A DNA stretch of 36,546 nt from an uncultured Lachnospiraceae bacterium (GTDB taxonomy: Bacteria; Bacillota; Clostridia; Lachnospirales; Lachnospiraceae), in the NCBI GenBank assembly GCA_947053345.1, contig CAMRSM010000036.1, positions 1-36,546 on the forward strand, in the 5' to 3' direction. Shown one piece after another: positions 16,744 to 24,172 of this stretch. The translations under genes and the position numbers were made by a program. Within the stretch, counting starts at the first letter, position 1, and each line of letters starts with the position of its first letter. The notes under the pieces are model-generated. The model searched no databases. It was not told the origin of the DNA and worked only from the letters and a program-made list of their open reading frames with translations.

Positions 16744-18261
16744 ATGACGGAAAAGGCAGGCTGCGGCTTAAAGAAAAATGACCTGTTTGAACTGGTGATC
16801 GAGGATTTGGGAAACGATGGCGAGGGCATCGGCCGGTATCATGGTTTTACATTTTTTGTAAAGGATGCCGTGCCGGGGGATGTGATCCGCGCGCGCGCCC
16901 TGAAATTCAAGAAAAATTATGGTTATGCGCGGGTCGAGGAGATCTTGACGGCATCTGCAGACCGCGTGATCCCGCGCTGCCCGGTGGCAAGACAGTGCGG
17001 TGGCTGCCAGCTGCAGCATCTTTCGTATGAGCGTCAGCTTGCTTACAAGCAGGAGAAGATAAAAAATTGTCTGGAGCGCATTGGCGGCGTAAAGGACGTT
17101 TGTTTTGAGCCGATTATTGGCATGGAAATTCCATATTATTACCGCAATAAGGCGCAATTCCCGGTCGGGGTAAAAAAGGACGGCAGGGCGGCAATCGGCT
17201 TTTACGCCGGGCATTCGCACAATATTGTGGACACGGAGGAATGCTGTATCCAGGCTCCGGTGAATGCGGCGCTGATGGCGGCGGTGCGGGAGTATCTGGA
17301 TGAATGCGGAGTCATGCCGTACCAGGAAGAGACACACACAGGGCTGGTGCGCCATGTGCTGACCAGGGTCGGGTTTGAGACCGGGGAGATCATGGTGTGC
17401 ATGGTGGTGAATGGGAAGAAACTGCCGCGGGCGGAAGTGCTTTTGAAGAAGCTTGAGAGGGCGGTGGGGGAGTGGAACCGAAAGGGAAATACAGTCGGTG
17501 TTACAGGATATGACAGGCTGGGGAACGCAGGCCGGGAATTTGTAAGTTCGGTACAGAATTTGGGGGAAACGCAAGCCGGCAGTTTGCAGTACAAGCTTGT
17601 GAGCCTGTGCCTGAATGTCAATACGGAGCGGACGAATGTTATTTTGGGCAGCAGGATCGTGCCGATTTACGGGGAAACCTATATTACGGATTATATTGGA
17701 CCGATCAAATACCGAATTTCGCCGCTGTCGTTTTATCAGGTCAATCCGGGACAGACGCGCCGCCTCTATGAACAGGCACTCGCTTACGCGGATTTGAAGG
17801 GTGATGAGATTGTTTGGGATCTGTATTGTGGGATCGGGACCATTTCGCTGTTTCTGGCGCAGAAGGCGAAGATGGTTTACGGCGTGGAGATCGTGCCGCA
17901 GGCGATTGAGGATGCGAGGAAAAATGCGGAGCTGAACGGGATTACAAACGCAGAGTTTTTTGTCGGCGCGGCGGAGGAAGTGCTGCCAAAGAAGTATGAG
18001 GAGAGCGGCGGCGCGATGCGGGCGGATGTGATCGTGGTGGATCCGCCGAGAGCGGGGTGTGCGCCGGAGCTGCTTGCGACGGTGGTGAGGATGCGACCGA
18101 AGCGGGTGGTTTATGTGTCGTGCGACCCGGCGACATTGGCGCGGGATGTGAAGTATTTGGGGGAGAATGGGTTTGAGTTTGTGAAGGGGAGGGGAGTGGA
18201 TCAGTTTGGGATGGGGGGGCATGTGGAAGCGGTGGTGAAGATGGAATGGATTGGGGATTGA
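16744..18261 (+). CDS. rlmD: 23S rRNA (uracil-C5)-methyltransferase, RlmCD/RlmD type
   Basis: 505 residues from the ATG at 16744, chosen because TAGGAGG lies about ten bases upstream and the N-terminal TRAM domain (residues ~8-68) then begins correctly; the ORF extends upstream with no similarity. C79-x5-C85-x2-C88 plus a later Cys (DTEECC) is the [4Fe-4S] cluster motif. The C-terminal Rossmann domain has LYCGIGTISLFLA, VDPPRAGC and the catalytic cysteine C460 in VYVSCDPATLARD. In Gram-positives one such enzyme (RlmCD) often modifies both U747 and U1939, so the exact position is uncertain. Last conserved gene before the AT-rich island. Confidence 0.94.
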   Translation: MTEKAGCGLKKNDLFELVIEDLGNDGEGIGRYHGFTFFVKDAVPGDVIRARALKFKKNYGYARVEEILTASADRVIPRCPVARQCGGCQLQHLSYERQLAYKQEKIKNCLERIGGVKDVCFEPIIGMEIPYYYRNKAQFPVGVKKDGRAAIGFYAGHSHNIVDTEECCIQAPVNAALMAAVREYLDECGVMPYQEETHTGLVRHVLTRVGFETGEIMVCMVVNGKKLPRAEVLLKKLERAVGEWNRKGNTVGVTGYDRLGNAGREFVSSVQNLGETQAGSLQYKLVSLCLNVNTERTNVILGSRIVPIYGETYITDYIGPIKYRISPLSFYQVNPGQTRRLYEQALAYADLKGDEIVWDLYCGIGTISLFLAQKAKMVYGVEIVPQAIEDARKNAELNGITNAEFFVGAAEEVLPKKYEESGGAMRADVIVVDPPRAGCAPELLATVVRMRPKRVVYVSCDPATLARDVKYLGENGFEFVKGRGVDQFGMGGHVEAVVKMEWIGD

Positions 18262-18337
18262 ATACTAGGGAAATGCTACACTAAACTTTTCATAACTTAG
18301 AAAAAGCCTTAAAATATCTTTGAGAAAGGTCAAGAAC

Positions 18338-19462
18338 ATGCAGTTACCAATTTCGAATGAACTCAATATTGGTTATTTAAGCAGATTATTTGATAATACA
18401 TCGAATTGTTATAAATTCTTCTGGTTCCAGGCTATTCTTAGAAAATTGAATAACAACAATAATCGGTTTTCATTTGATGAATTGGTCAATGAAATGATTG
18501 CAGATGCATGGTATATGGTAACGGAATATCATTTACGGCTTGGACCTATAGGTGTTAAGGACAATTTGGAAGAAGTTGTGAAGTATATTGGTATAATATG
18601 TTCTTTCCCATCATCAGAGAAAAGAGATAAAATCGTTGAGTTTCTTGAAAAATGTGACGATAAGATGGTATTAAAATATAAGCAGACTTTAATTTTGAAT
18701 GTACCATATCGTCTGCAAGTACCATTTTACGACGAGATTTGTATTGATAATAAAATATGGAATGGCTCAAAGAAAACATTGTCTAATGAAATAAACAAAC
18801 AAAACCGATTGATGTATTATTTTATTGGAATCAATGGACTAAAAACGGAAATTGAAATAAGTGATGTATGGTTAGATTATCTTGTAAAAAATAAAGAAAT
18901 CCTGATGGGTTGGTTACATTTAAATTTAATTCATTATTTGCAGAATAAAAATCCAAGTGTACCCGGAATAGTGGACAAGATTGTTCCACCGGCTGTAAGA
19001 GATTTAAACAGAGTGCGCAAGTATTGGAGTTTGATTATCAAAGCAGATCCGTCTCTTACAGATATTTATGGAAAAGTATCTTTGACGGACGAATCGATAT
19101 CGGTAGATCATTTTGTGCCGTGGCAGTTTGTTGCACATGATGAATTGTGGAACTTGCATCCGACAACCAGAGAGATTAACAGCAGTAAAAGTAATTTTTT
19201 GCCGTCATGGATTCAATATTTTGAGTTATTTGGAAGTATGGAATACCGTGCTTATGAAATGAGGCAACAGTATCCCCAGATAAAACAAGCGTTTGAAATT
19301 TGTTCGCTTTATCATTTGAATAACCAGGAGATCCGGAATCAGCTTTATGTTGCCGGATTGAGCAGAGTACAGTTTATAGAAAGATTAGCTAAAGTAATGG
19401 AACCGGTTTATGAAGCAGCTAAGAACTGCGGATTCAGGGAGTGGGTATATCAGGGTGGGTAA
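18338..19462 (+). CDS. HNH endonuclease-domain protein, likely part of the restriction/defence cassette
   Basis: 374 residues from the ATG at 18338 (GAAAGGT ribosome site). The N-terminal ~240 residues are helical and unrecognised. Residues ~250-290 hold an HNH motif: SVDHFVPWQFVAHDELWNLHPTTREINSSKSNFLP, here quoted in two parts as SVDHFVPWQF and DELWNLHPTTREINSSKS, with the DH, the central Asn and the terminal N..K expected for HNH nucleases. Composition is strongly AT-rich compared with the genes on either side. It precedes a HindVP-like restriction enzyme and a Dcm methylase on the same strand. It could be a second nuclease of the system, a nicking or repair enzyme, or an independent antiphage effector. 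Confidence 0.75.
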   Translation: MQLPISNELNIGYLSRLFDNTSNCYKFFWFQAILRKLNNNNNRFSFDELVNEMIADAWYMVTEYHLRLGPIGVKDNLEEVVKYIGIICSFPSSEKRDKIVEFLEKCDDKMVLKYKQTLILNVPYRLQVPFYDEICIDNKIWNGSKKTLSNEINKQNRLMYYFIGINGLKTEIEISDVWLDYLVKNKEILMGWLHLNLIHYLQNKNPSVPGIVDKIVPPAVRDLNRVRKYWSLIIKADPSLTDIYGKVSLTDESISVDHFVPWQFVAHDELWNLHPTTREINSSKSNFLPSWIQYFELFGSMEYRAYEMRQQYPQIKQAFEICSLYHLNNQEIRNQLYVAGLSRVQFIERLAKVMEPVYEAAKNCGFREWVYQGG

Positions 19463-19613
19463 ATGAAAAAGGAATTAGAGCATTCATGGCTGAAATAATT
19501 TTATTTTTTCATTCATGGGATGGATAAAATATTATTTTGACAGAACAGTAATCGAAAGCCGGAAAAAGAGATGGTGCAAAGATACTATTTCTGAAAATCA
19601 GAAAGGATACAAC

Positions 19614-20684
19614 ATGGACAGTCAAACAAATCAACCAAGGTTGTTCGGTATAAACCATTCAAACAGAGATTATACCATACCGGACACATGGGGGAAGAAT
19701 CAGTTTAATTCTTCTTTCCCGGCTTCCTTGGCTTGCTACCTTCATTCAAAAGGGCTGAAAGCGGTTTATTACAAGGCTGACAAGGAGATGAACCGGGATC
19801 TTCAGTACATCGGAATCGATGAATTGTATGGTGTTGATCCCCTGGGGGATGATATTTATTTTTCATTTGAAACGCAATACACTCCTTTTCAAAAATACAT
19901 CGTTGGCTCCATACCTCGGGATGATTTGGTTATTTTATCACATGGCCAATGTGTGAGTAGTATTGAAATAAAATTGGTCGCATTGCCGGATAATACAACT
20001 TGCAATCTGAATGATGATAAATTTGGCTCTGAGATCGTAGTTAGGCCGGATACGATAATTTATCTTGCCTGTACTTTTATCCGGGGCTATCAAGATAATC
20101 CGGAAGCTTTGAAATCCGTGATAAATGGTGTTGGAAGTGGTATTAGGGATTGGACACAAGCTGCAGATGTGATTCCGTATATGGATGAGATATATTGGGC
20201 TATAAGAAGAATAGTTGCGGAAAAGAATGATGCACAGGTTCCGATCATTATGGAACCAGTGTGGAAAACGGAGGGCAAATCACCAAAACTTGCGGAACAT
20301 TGTTTGGATGTATTTGTGTGGAGTAATTTTGGAATGCTGAATTTATTTATGCCTGCGCAGGGGGAAGAATACCGAAATATTACGCGGCATACGAGGACAA
20401 TGATCTGGTTGTTTAAAATGCTAAAGGATTATTCTGAAAAGGGAAGGTTTCATGGGGCGGAGATTATTGACAAGTTATCATATAACCTTAAAAATGATAA
20501 AGCATTTGCTTCGAATGGTGTAAAAACCCATCCGTTTATGACCTGTTCTGAATTGACGAAACCAAGAATAAAAAAAGGAGAGATTAAAAAAATTATTTTA
20601 GGCGGTGGGCAAAATTTGTTAAGTCCGGAGCGCAGATTTGATGCTATTATTTATAATTCGCCGGATTTGTTTGAGGAGGATTAA
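19614..20684 (+). CDS. HindVP-like type II restriction endonuclease
   Basis: 356 residues from the ATG at 19614, preceded by AAAGGAT; the ORF continues upstream to 19515 without a ribosome site. The N-terminus RLFGINHSNRDYT..WGKNQFNSSFPASLACYLHSKG resembles what I recall of the HindVP restriction enzyme family. A PD-(D/E)xK nuclease core is visible: D103/D104 (IPRDDLVI) followed by E118-I-K120 (SSIEIKL). HindVP cuts GRCGYC, but the site of this enzyme cannot be inferred. The methylase gene starts two bases after its stop codon. AT-rich, consistent with transfer as part of a restriction-modification module. Confidence 0.8.
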   Translation: MDSQTNQPRLFGINHSNRDYTIPDTWGKNQFNSSFPASLACYLHSKGLKAVYYKADKEMNRDLQYIGIDELYGVDPLGDDIYFSFETQYTPFQKYIVGSIPRDDLVILSHGQCVSSIEIKLVALPDNTTCNLNDDKFGSEIVVRPDTIIYLACTFIRGYQDNPEALKSVINGVGSGIRDWTQAADVIPYMDEIYWAIRRIVAEKNDAQVPIIMEPVWKTEGKSPKLAEHCLDVFVWSNFGMLNLFMPAQGEEYRNITRHTRTMIWLFKMLKDYSEKGRFHGAEIIDKLSYNLKNDKAFASNGVKTHPFMTCSELTKPRIKKGEIKKIILGGGQNLLSPERRFDAIIYNSPDLFEED

Positions 20685-20685
20685 G

Positions 20686-21582
20686 ATGCCAAGGGTGGTA
20701 GATTTGTTTTGTGGGTGTGGCGGTTTGTCGTTAGGATTTCAAAATGCGGGTTTCCATATGGTTCGTGCTTTTGATCATTGGGATAAGGCTGTTAATGTTT
20801 ACAATGCAAACTTGAAAGGGCATGAAGCAGAAATAAAGGATGTTTATGATCTGACAGTTGATTACATAAAGCGATTTGCGCCGGATATTGTTATCGGGGG
20901 GCCACCGTGTCAGGATTATTCATCAGCCGGCCAGCAAGACGAAACAAAAGGGAGGGCTGATCTTACATTAAGATATGCAGAATTAGTGTGTGGGGTTGGG
21001 GTAAAGTGGTTCGTGATGGAAAATGTTGATAGAATTTTAAAATCAGAGACGCTTTATAAAGCGATCAATCAATTTGAAAAAGCCGGATATGGATTAACGG
21101 GAGTGGTTTTGGATGCATCAAAATGTGGTGTTCCGCAAAAGAGAAAGCGCTTTTTTCTTATCGGGGAGTTGGGAGGCAGGAACGGTTTTTTAGAAAATTC
21201 CCTACTTCAAGACCAAAAGAAAAAAAGCATGACGATCAGGGATTATTTGGGAGATGAGTTTGGGATTGAATATTATTATAGACATCCGAGATCCTATGCG
21301 AGAAGGGGAATTTTTAGCATAGATGAGCCAAGTCCTACGGTTCGGGGGGTTAATAGGCCGGTTCCAAATACTTATAAGATTCACAGTGGAGACGCAACGG
21401 ATGATTTGTCAAAGGTACGATCGCTTACAACATTAGAAAGGGCAAGGATTCAGACATTTCCAAGGGATTACATTTTTCAGGGGAATAAAACCGATTTGGA
21501 GCAAATGATAGGGAATGCGGTGCCTGTAGAATTAGCATCCTATGTGGGAAGGCATTTGATGGGATATATAAACGGTGATTAA
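20686..21582 (+). CDS. DNA (cytosine-5)-methyltransferase of the type II R-M system
   Basis: 298 residues, start at 20686 with GAGGAGGA seven bases upstream. C5-methylase motifs in order: I (VDLFCGCGGLSLGFQNAGF), IV with catalytic Cys (GGPPCQDYSSAGQ), VI (ENVDRI), VIII (QKRKRFFLIG) and X (GNAVPVELASYVG). The variable region between VIII and IX (about 165-225) is the target-recognition domain and is short. It should protect host DNA from the adjacent HindVP-like nuclease, and the two genes are tightly linked (R stop to M start two bases). No controller (C) protein gene is seen. Confidence 0.95.
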   Translation: MPRVVDLFCGCGGLSLGFQNAGFHMVRAFDHWDKAVNVYNANLKGHEAEIKDVYDLTVDYIKRFAPDIVIGGPPCQDYSSAGQQDETKGRADLTLRYAELVCGVGVKWFVMENVDRILKSETLYKAINQFEKAGYGLTGVVLDASKCGVPQKRKRFFLIGELGGRNGFLENSLLQDQKKKSMTIRDYLGDEFGIEYYYRHPRSYARRGIFSIDEPSPTVRGVNRPVPNTYKIHSGDATDDLSKVRSLTTLERARIQTFPRDYIFQGNKTDLEQMIGNAVPVELASYVGRHLMGYINGD

Positions 21583-21595
21583 GGAGTAAAGGGCA

Positions 21596-21706
21596 ATGCT
21601 TTCGATGTTTAAGACAAGCTTTTTAGCTATGAGGAAGGATCGGACAATTCCTCATCGCCCGCTATTTTCACCTAGAGAATTTGCATGGAATAGACAACTG
21701 AATTAA
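21596..21706 (+). CDS. Possible 36-residue ORF after the methylase
   Basis: ATG at 21596 with AAGGAGTAAAGGG upstream, product begins MLSMFKTSFLAMRKDR. It follows the methylase by 13 bases, so it could be co-translated, but it overlaps the antisense AbrB-like remnant and matches nothing I know. It may itself be the stub of a truncated gene. Confidence 0.25.
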   Translation: MLSMFKTSFLAMRKDRTIPHRPLFSPREFAWNRQLN

Positions 21707-21809
21707 CGATACGGACAGTGTCATTTTCCACAATTAAAGAAATAAGGTCCAAGCCTACCACGCAAAGTAATTCGTGGATTTTTTTAGGTAATGTGATCTG
21801 CCCTTTGCG
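21672..21809 (-). pseudogene. AbrB/SpoVT-type antitoxin remnant
   Basis: Reading the minus strand from 21809 to the stop at 21672 gives RKGQITLPKKIHELL..., then SLIVENDTVRIVNS. The K-G-Q-I-T-L-P-K-K-I and I-V-E-N/D-x-V-R-I pattern is the AbrB swapped-hairpin DNA-binding domain. The frame stays open upstream but has no start codon or ribosome site and no N-terminal homology, so I read it as a decayed antitoxin. An intact AbrB antitoxin of different sequence lies 1.1 kb away. Confidence 0.6.
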
Positions 21810-21833
21810 TTGCCAACAAGAGTAGTTCCTTGA

Positions 21834-22304
21834 ATTAGAAAGATAATTGGTATATGCCGAGAACCTCAGAATAAAAATGCACCAATCTGTGATGCACCAG
21901 AAAAAGAGGTGCTGGCAAGTTTTATTGCCAATATATTGTTAAGGAATCCCTGGTCGCTGAAACAGATAGAGTCCGATACAATCATGGAGGATCTGAAAGG
22001 GAATGAGGAAATAGAAGCAATAGGGCAGATTCTGCAGCTAATGGAATTTGGAGGTATGGAGTCCCTTGTCAAGGCTGCAAATAAAAAAGTATGGTTGACA
22101 GGAGAGTTTGGTGGGGAGAGACTTACGAAAGATATACAGAAATTGAATTATGCTATTTTGGTTTCTGAAAAGGAACAGTTTGTTACAAGCAGTTTTCCGG
22201 TTATATGTGAATTGTATGATACGGAGGATGGGATAACAATACTAAAGAAAGCAAAAAAGCAGGTGGTAATACTGGGAGAATATTCCGCCTGCTCTTTTTG
22301 TTAG
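21834..22304 (+). pseudogene. Truncated DUF4238-like protein
   Basis: The open frame runs from just after a TGA at 21831 to 22304 and reads EPQNKNAPICDAPEKEVLA, then a helix FIANILLRNPWSL and FVTSSFPVICEL near the end. These are features of the DUF4238 family, whose members are often near mobile DNA. The family's N-terminal third (with the conserved H-x-P start) is missing and there is no ATG with a ribosome site upstream, so it is a 5'-truncated remnant. A GTG at 21909 could in principle start a 131-residue fragment. Confidence 0.5.
22258..22299 (+). terminator. Terminator after the DUF4238-like remnant
   Basis: AGCAGGTGG (22258-22266) pairs with CCGCCTGCT (22285-22293), nine pairs with one G-T, 18-base loop, followed by CTTTTT. 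Confidence 0.55.
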
Positions 22305-22313
22305 GTATTTTGC

Positions 22314-22775
22314 TTAATAATCCGCGAAATCAACCTCACTGTCAAATTTCCGCTCTGCATCAATCCGTGTCATCGCGAAGCTGACCTGATCCTTCTTGTC
22401 GGGCATCCAGTTGTCATAGCAGCTGTGGGCGACAGTATTCACGCCAATATGGAAGCGGACGAATACAGTGCCCTTGTGGATGTCCGTGACTATCCCGGCA
22501 TACTATCCTGGAATCTTGCCCTCGTTTAAGTTGTTCTTACCGGTGTTGCCATTTACGTTCTTGACATTCGCCTTCACGGAGATATCTTCCAAAGAGCGGA
22601 TTTTCACGCTTAAGGCACGGGCAGGGATCTGTTCGCCCACATGGAAGTGTTCCGTTGCATCACTCAACCAGTCCTAGTATAAGTCACGGGCACTTGGTAC
22701 CGAAAATCTCCGCACAAACTCCCTTTTCTGCCTGTATAAATTTTCATGATACACATTCTGGCGTATATGATTTCG
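22314..22775 (-). pseudogene. Degenerate gene with two in-frame TAG stops, mobile-element cargo type
   Basis: A single minus-strand frame from about 22775 to the TAA at 22314 has continuous coding character: RQKREFVRRFSVPSARDLY, stop (22674-22676), DWLSDATEHFHVGEQIPARAL..., stop (22503-22505), YAGIVTDIHKGTVFVRFHIGV..., ending KFDSEVDFADY. The text around YAGIVTDIHKGTVFVRF looks like an S1/OB-like RNA- or DNA-binding segment of the type encoded on integrative elements, but I cannot name the family with certainty. Two stops and no start make it a pseudogene. Its GC content is higher than the restriction genes beside it. Confidence 0.6.
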
Positions 22776-22850
22776 CCTGTAAATCGCAAAGATGTGCCAT
22801 TATGGGAAAGTTTTGTGCCAATGTGGTGTCAGATCATAAAAGAGCGCATC

Positions 22851-22879
22851 TTGACTTTTGTACAAGGATTATATACAAT
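22851..22879 (+). promoter_or_regulatory. Promoter of the toxin-antitoxin operon
   Basis: TTGACT (22851-22856), 17-base spacer, TACAAT (22874-22879), about 70 bases before the antitoxin ATG. Confidence 0.6.
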
Positions 22880-22946
22880 AAACTTGGATACCAAGAAACC
22901 AAGAATATTATTTCTCTGAATGGAATATGATAAGAAGGGCATAAAT

Positions 22947-23327
22947 ATGCCGATAACAGTGGTGAAAGGTAGTGTTCCTATGGAAATGAAAAAGGTAAGC
23001 ATCTCTGCGAAGCGCCAGATCACAATCCCCCAGAAATTTTTTGCCATGTTAGGGTTTGACACAGAGGCGGAGTGCATGGTGCGCGGGAATGAACTGGTCA
23101 TCCGTCCGGTGAAAACAAATGCTGGGGGAGAATTTGCCGAGCAGGTACTGGCAGATCTGGTCTCGCAGGGTTATAGCGGAACGGAATTACTTGACCGTTT
23201 TAAAAAGGCACAAAAAGAAGTGCGCCCGGCTGTGGAAGCGATGATGATGGAGGCAGAGCGCGTCGCTGCTTCTGAGTCTGAATATGCGTCTTATGGGGAT
23301 GTTTTTGGCGGGGAGGAGAAAGGATGA
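22947..23327 (+). CDS. AbrB/MazE-family antitoxin
   Basis: 126 residues from the ATG at 22947 (AAGAAGGG upstream); a start at 22920 is possible but lacks a site. The AbrB domain spans residues ~14-50 (KKVSISAKRQITIPQKFFAMLGF...NELVIRPV). The C-terminal ~75 residues are acidic and helical (DRFKKAQKEVRPAVEAMMMEAE) and probably wrap the toxin. The gene overlaps the toxin gene by ATGA. Such antitoxins usually repress their own promoter. Intact, unlike the AbrB remnant nearby. Confidence 0.88.
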   Translation: MPITVVKGSVPMEMKKVSISAKRQITIPQKFFAMLGFDTEAECMVRGNELVIRPVKTNAGGEFAEQVLADLVSQGYSGTELLDRFKKAQKEVRPAVEAMMMEAERVAASESEYASYGDVFGGEEKG

Positions 23328-23620
23328 CAGAGGTACGTTTCCTCCCGCCTGCAGCGAAGTTCATAAAGAAGCTGAAAGATAAAAAATTGAAATTGCTATA
23401 TCAGGAGGCGGTTGATAAAATACGGGAAGATTATACCGTCGGTGAGGCAAAAACGGGAGATTTATCCGGTGTATATGGATATGATATTTATTATAATAAG
23501 ACCAATTATGAGCTTGCATATACCATAGAGTATCAGGGGGATGAGGTTATTGTTGTTATTATGGCTGGGACAAGGGAAAATTTCTATGATCAGTTGAAAC
23601 AGTATATGAGAAAGATGTAA
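23324..23620 (+). CDS. RelE/ParE-family toxin
   Basis: 98 residues, start overlapping the antitoxin stop. The N-terminal LPPAAKFIKKLKDKKLKLLYQEAVDKI is the helical pair of the RelE/ParE fold, followed by strands GDLSGVYGYDIYYNKTNYELAYTIEY and EVIVVIMAGTRENFYDQL. The C-terminal Arg and Tyr/Phe in TRENFYDQL are in the position of catalytic residues of the ribosome-dependent RNases of this family, but whether it cuts mRNA or poisons gyrase cannot be told. The pair may stabilise the island. Confidence 0.88.
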   Translation: MTEVRFLPPAAKFIKKLKDKKLKLLYQEAVDKIREDYTVGEAKTGDLSGVYGYDIYYNKTNYELAYTIEYQGDEVIVVIMAGTRENFYDQLKQYMRKM

Positions 23621-23629
23621 ATGAATAAG

Positions 23630-24143
23630 GAGACTATCCCAAAGTTTGTGTAAACCTCCAAACTGATGTAAGAAAAGATTACTTCGTTTGGAGGTTTATT
23701 TTATGGCAAGAAAAAAGGATTCACCTCAGAAAGCAGCCCGTCGGGAAATGATGGACATCTGCCTGAAAGAAAACAATGATCCTAAAATCGTGAAATCGTG
23801 GAAAGAAAACCGGGCCAACCGGTCACCGTCAAGACAGAGGCATGTTCTTTCCCGGCTGGAGATTTTTTTGAAGAACGGCTGGTCGGATTATAAGCAGATT
23901 TGATGGCAGGGAGAGCTGCTGTGGCAGCTTCTCTTGATATGCCTGAAATCAGCATTATAATACAAGCAAAGGGTAATAGCCTCAAAATTGGCTTTGCCCC
24001 TCCGTAACTAACAACATTCCTTATATCAATTTTTCGACTTTACACAAACTTTGAAACAATCTCCTGACCGACCCCACCCGCTTGCGGCGATTCATAAATC
24101 TTATGACGATTTTTTGAGTTTACACAAAACTTGAAGCGGTCTC
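23630..24143 (+). mobile_element. Internally deleted IS256-type element with three terminal repeats
   Basis: The left end GAGACTATCCCAAAGTTTG...(23630-23655) is an inverted copy of 24038-24063 (the complement begins GAGATTGTTTCAAAGTTTG), giving a ~434 bp element. A third, more diverged end lies at 24118-24143 in the same orientation as the second (GTTTACACAAAACTTGAAG). Inside are a gene-start fragment (MARKKDSPQKAARREMM) and short inverted repeats (GCTGC-TGTG-GCAGC), but no transposase catalytic domain, so movement would need a helper in trans. Probably decayed from a full IS256-like insertion; family assignment rests on the MARKK start and GAGAC ends. Confidence 0.6.
23703..23903 (+). pseudogene. 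Transposase N-terminal fragment
   Basis: 66 residues starting MARKKDSPQKAARREMMDICLKEN, which resembles the N-terminus of IS256-group transposases (MARKK..SPE), with the rest of the ~400-residue enzyme absent. The second half (SWKENRANRSPSRQRHVLSR) does not resemble a transposase and may be fused unrelated sequence. A strong inverted repeat (AACCTCCAAAC/GTTTGGAGGTT) lies just upstream, within the element. Confidence 0.45.
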
Positions 24144-24172
24144 GAAAAACATATACCACACTTCCCCACAGT

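Noticed and set aside
16768-18222. 484-residue minus-strand ORF opposite the rRNA methyltransferase
   Set aside because: Shadow ORF with no ribosome site; the plus-strand gene has the complete FeS and catalytic motifs.
22314-22775. Stop-codon recoding as the explanation for the two TAGs
   Set aside because: No suppressor tRNA is visible here, the frame lacks a start codon, and neighbouring genes are also decayed; plain pseudogene is simpler.
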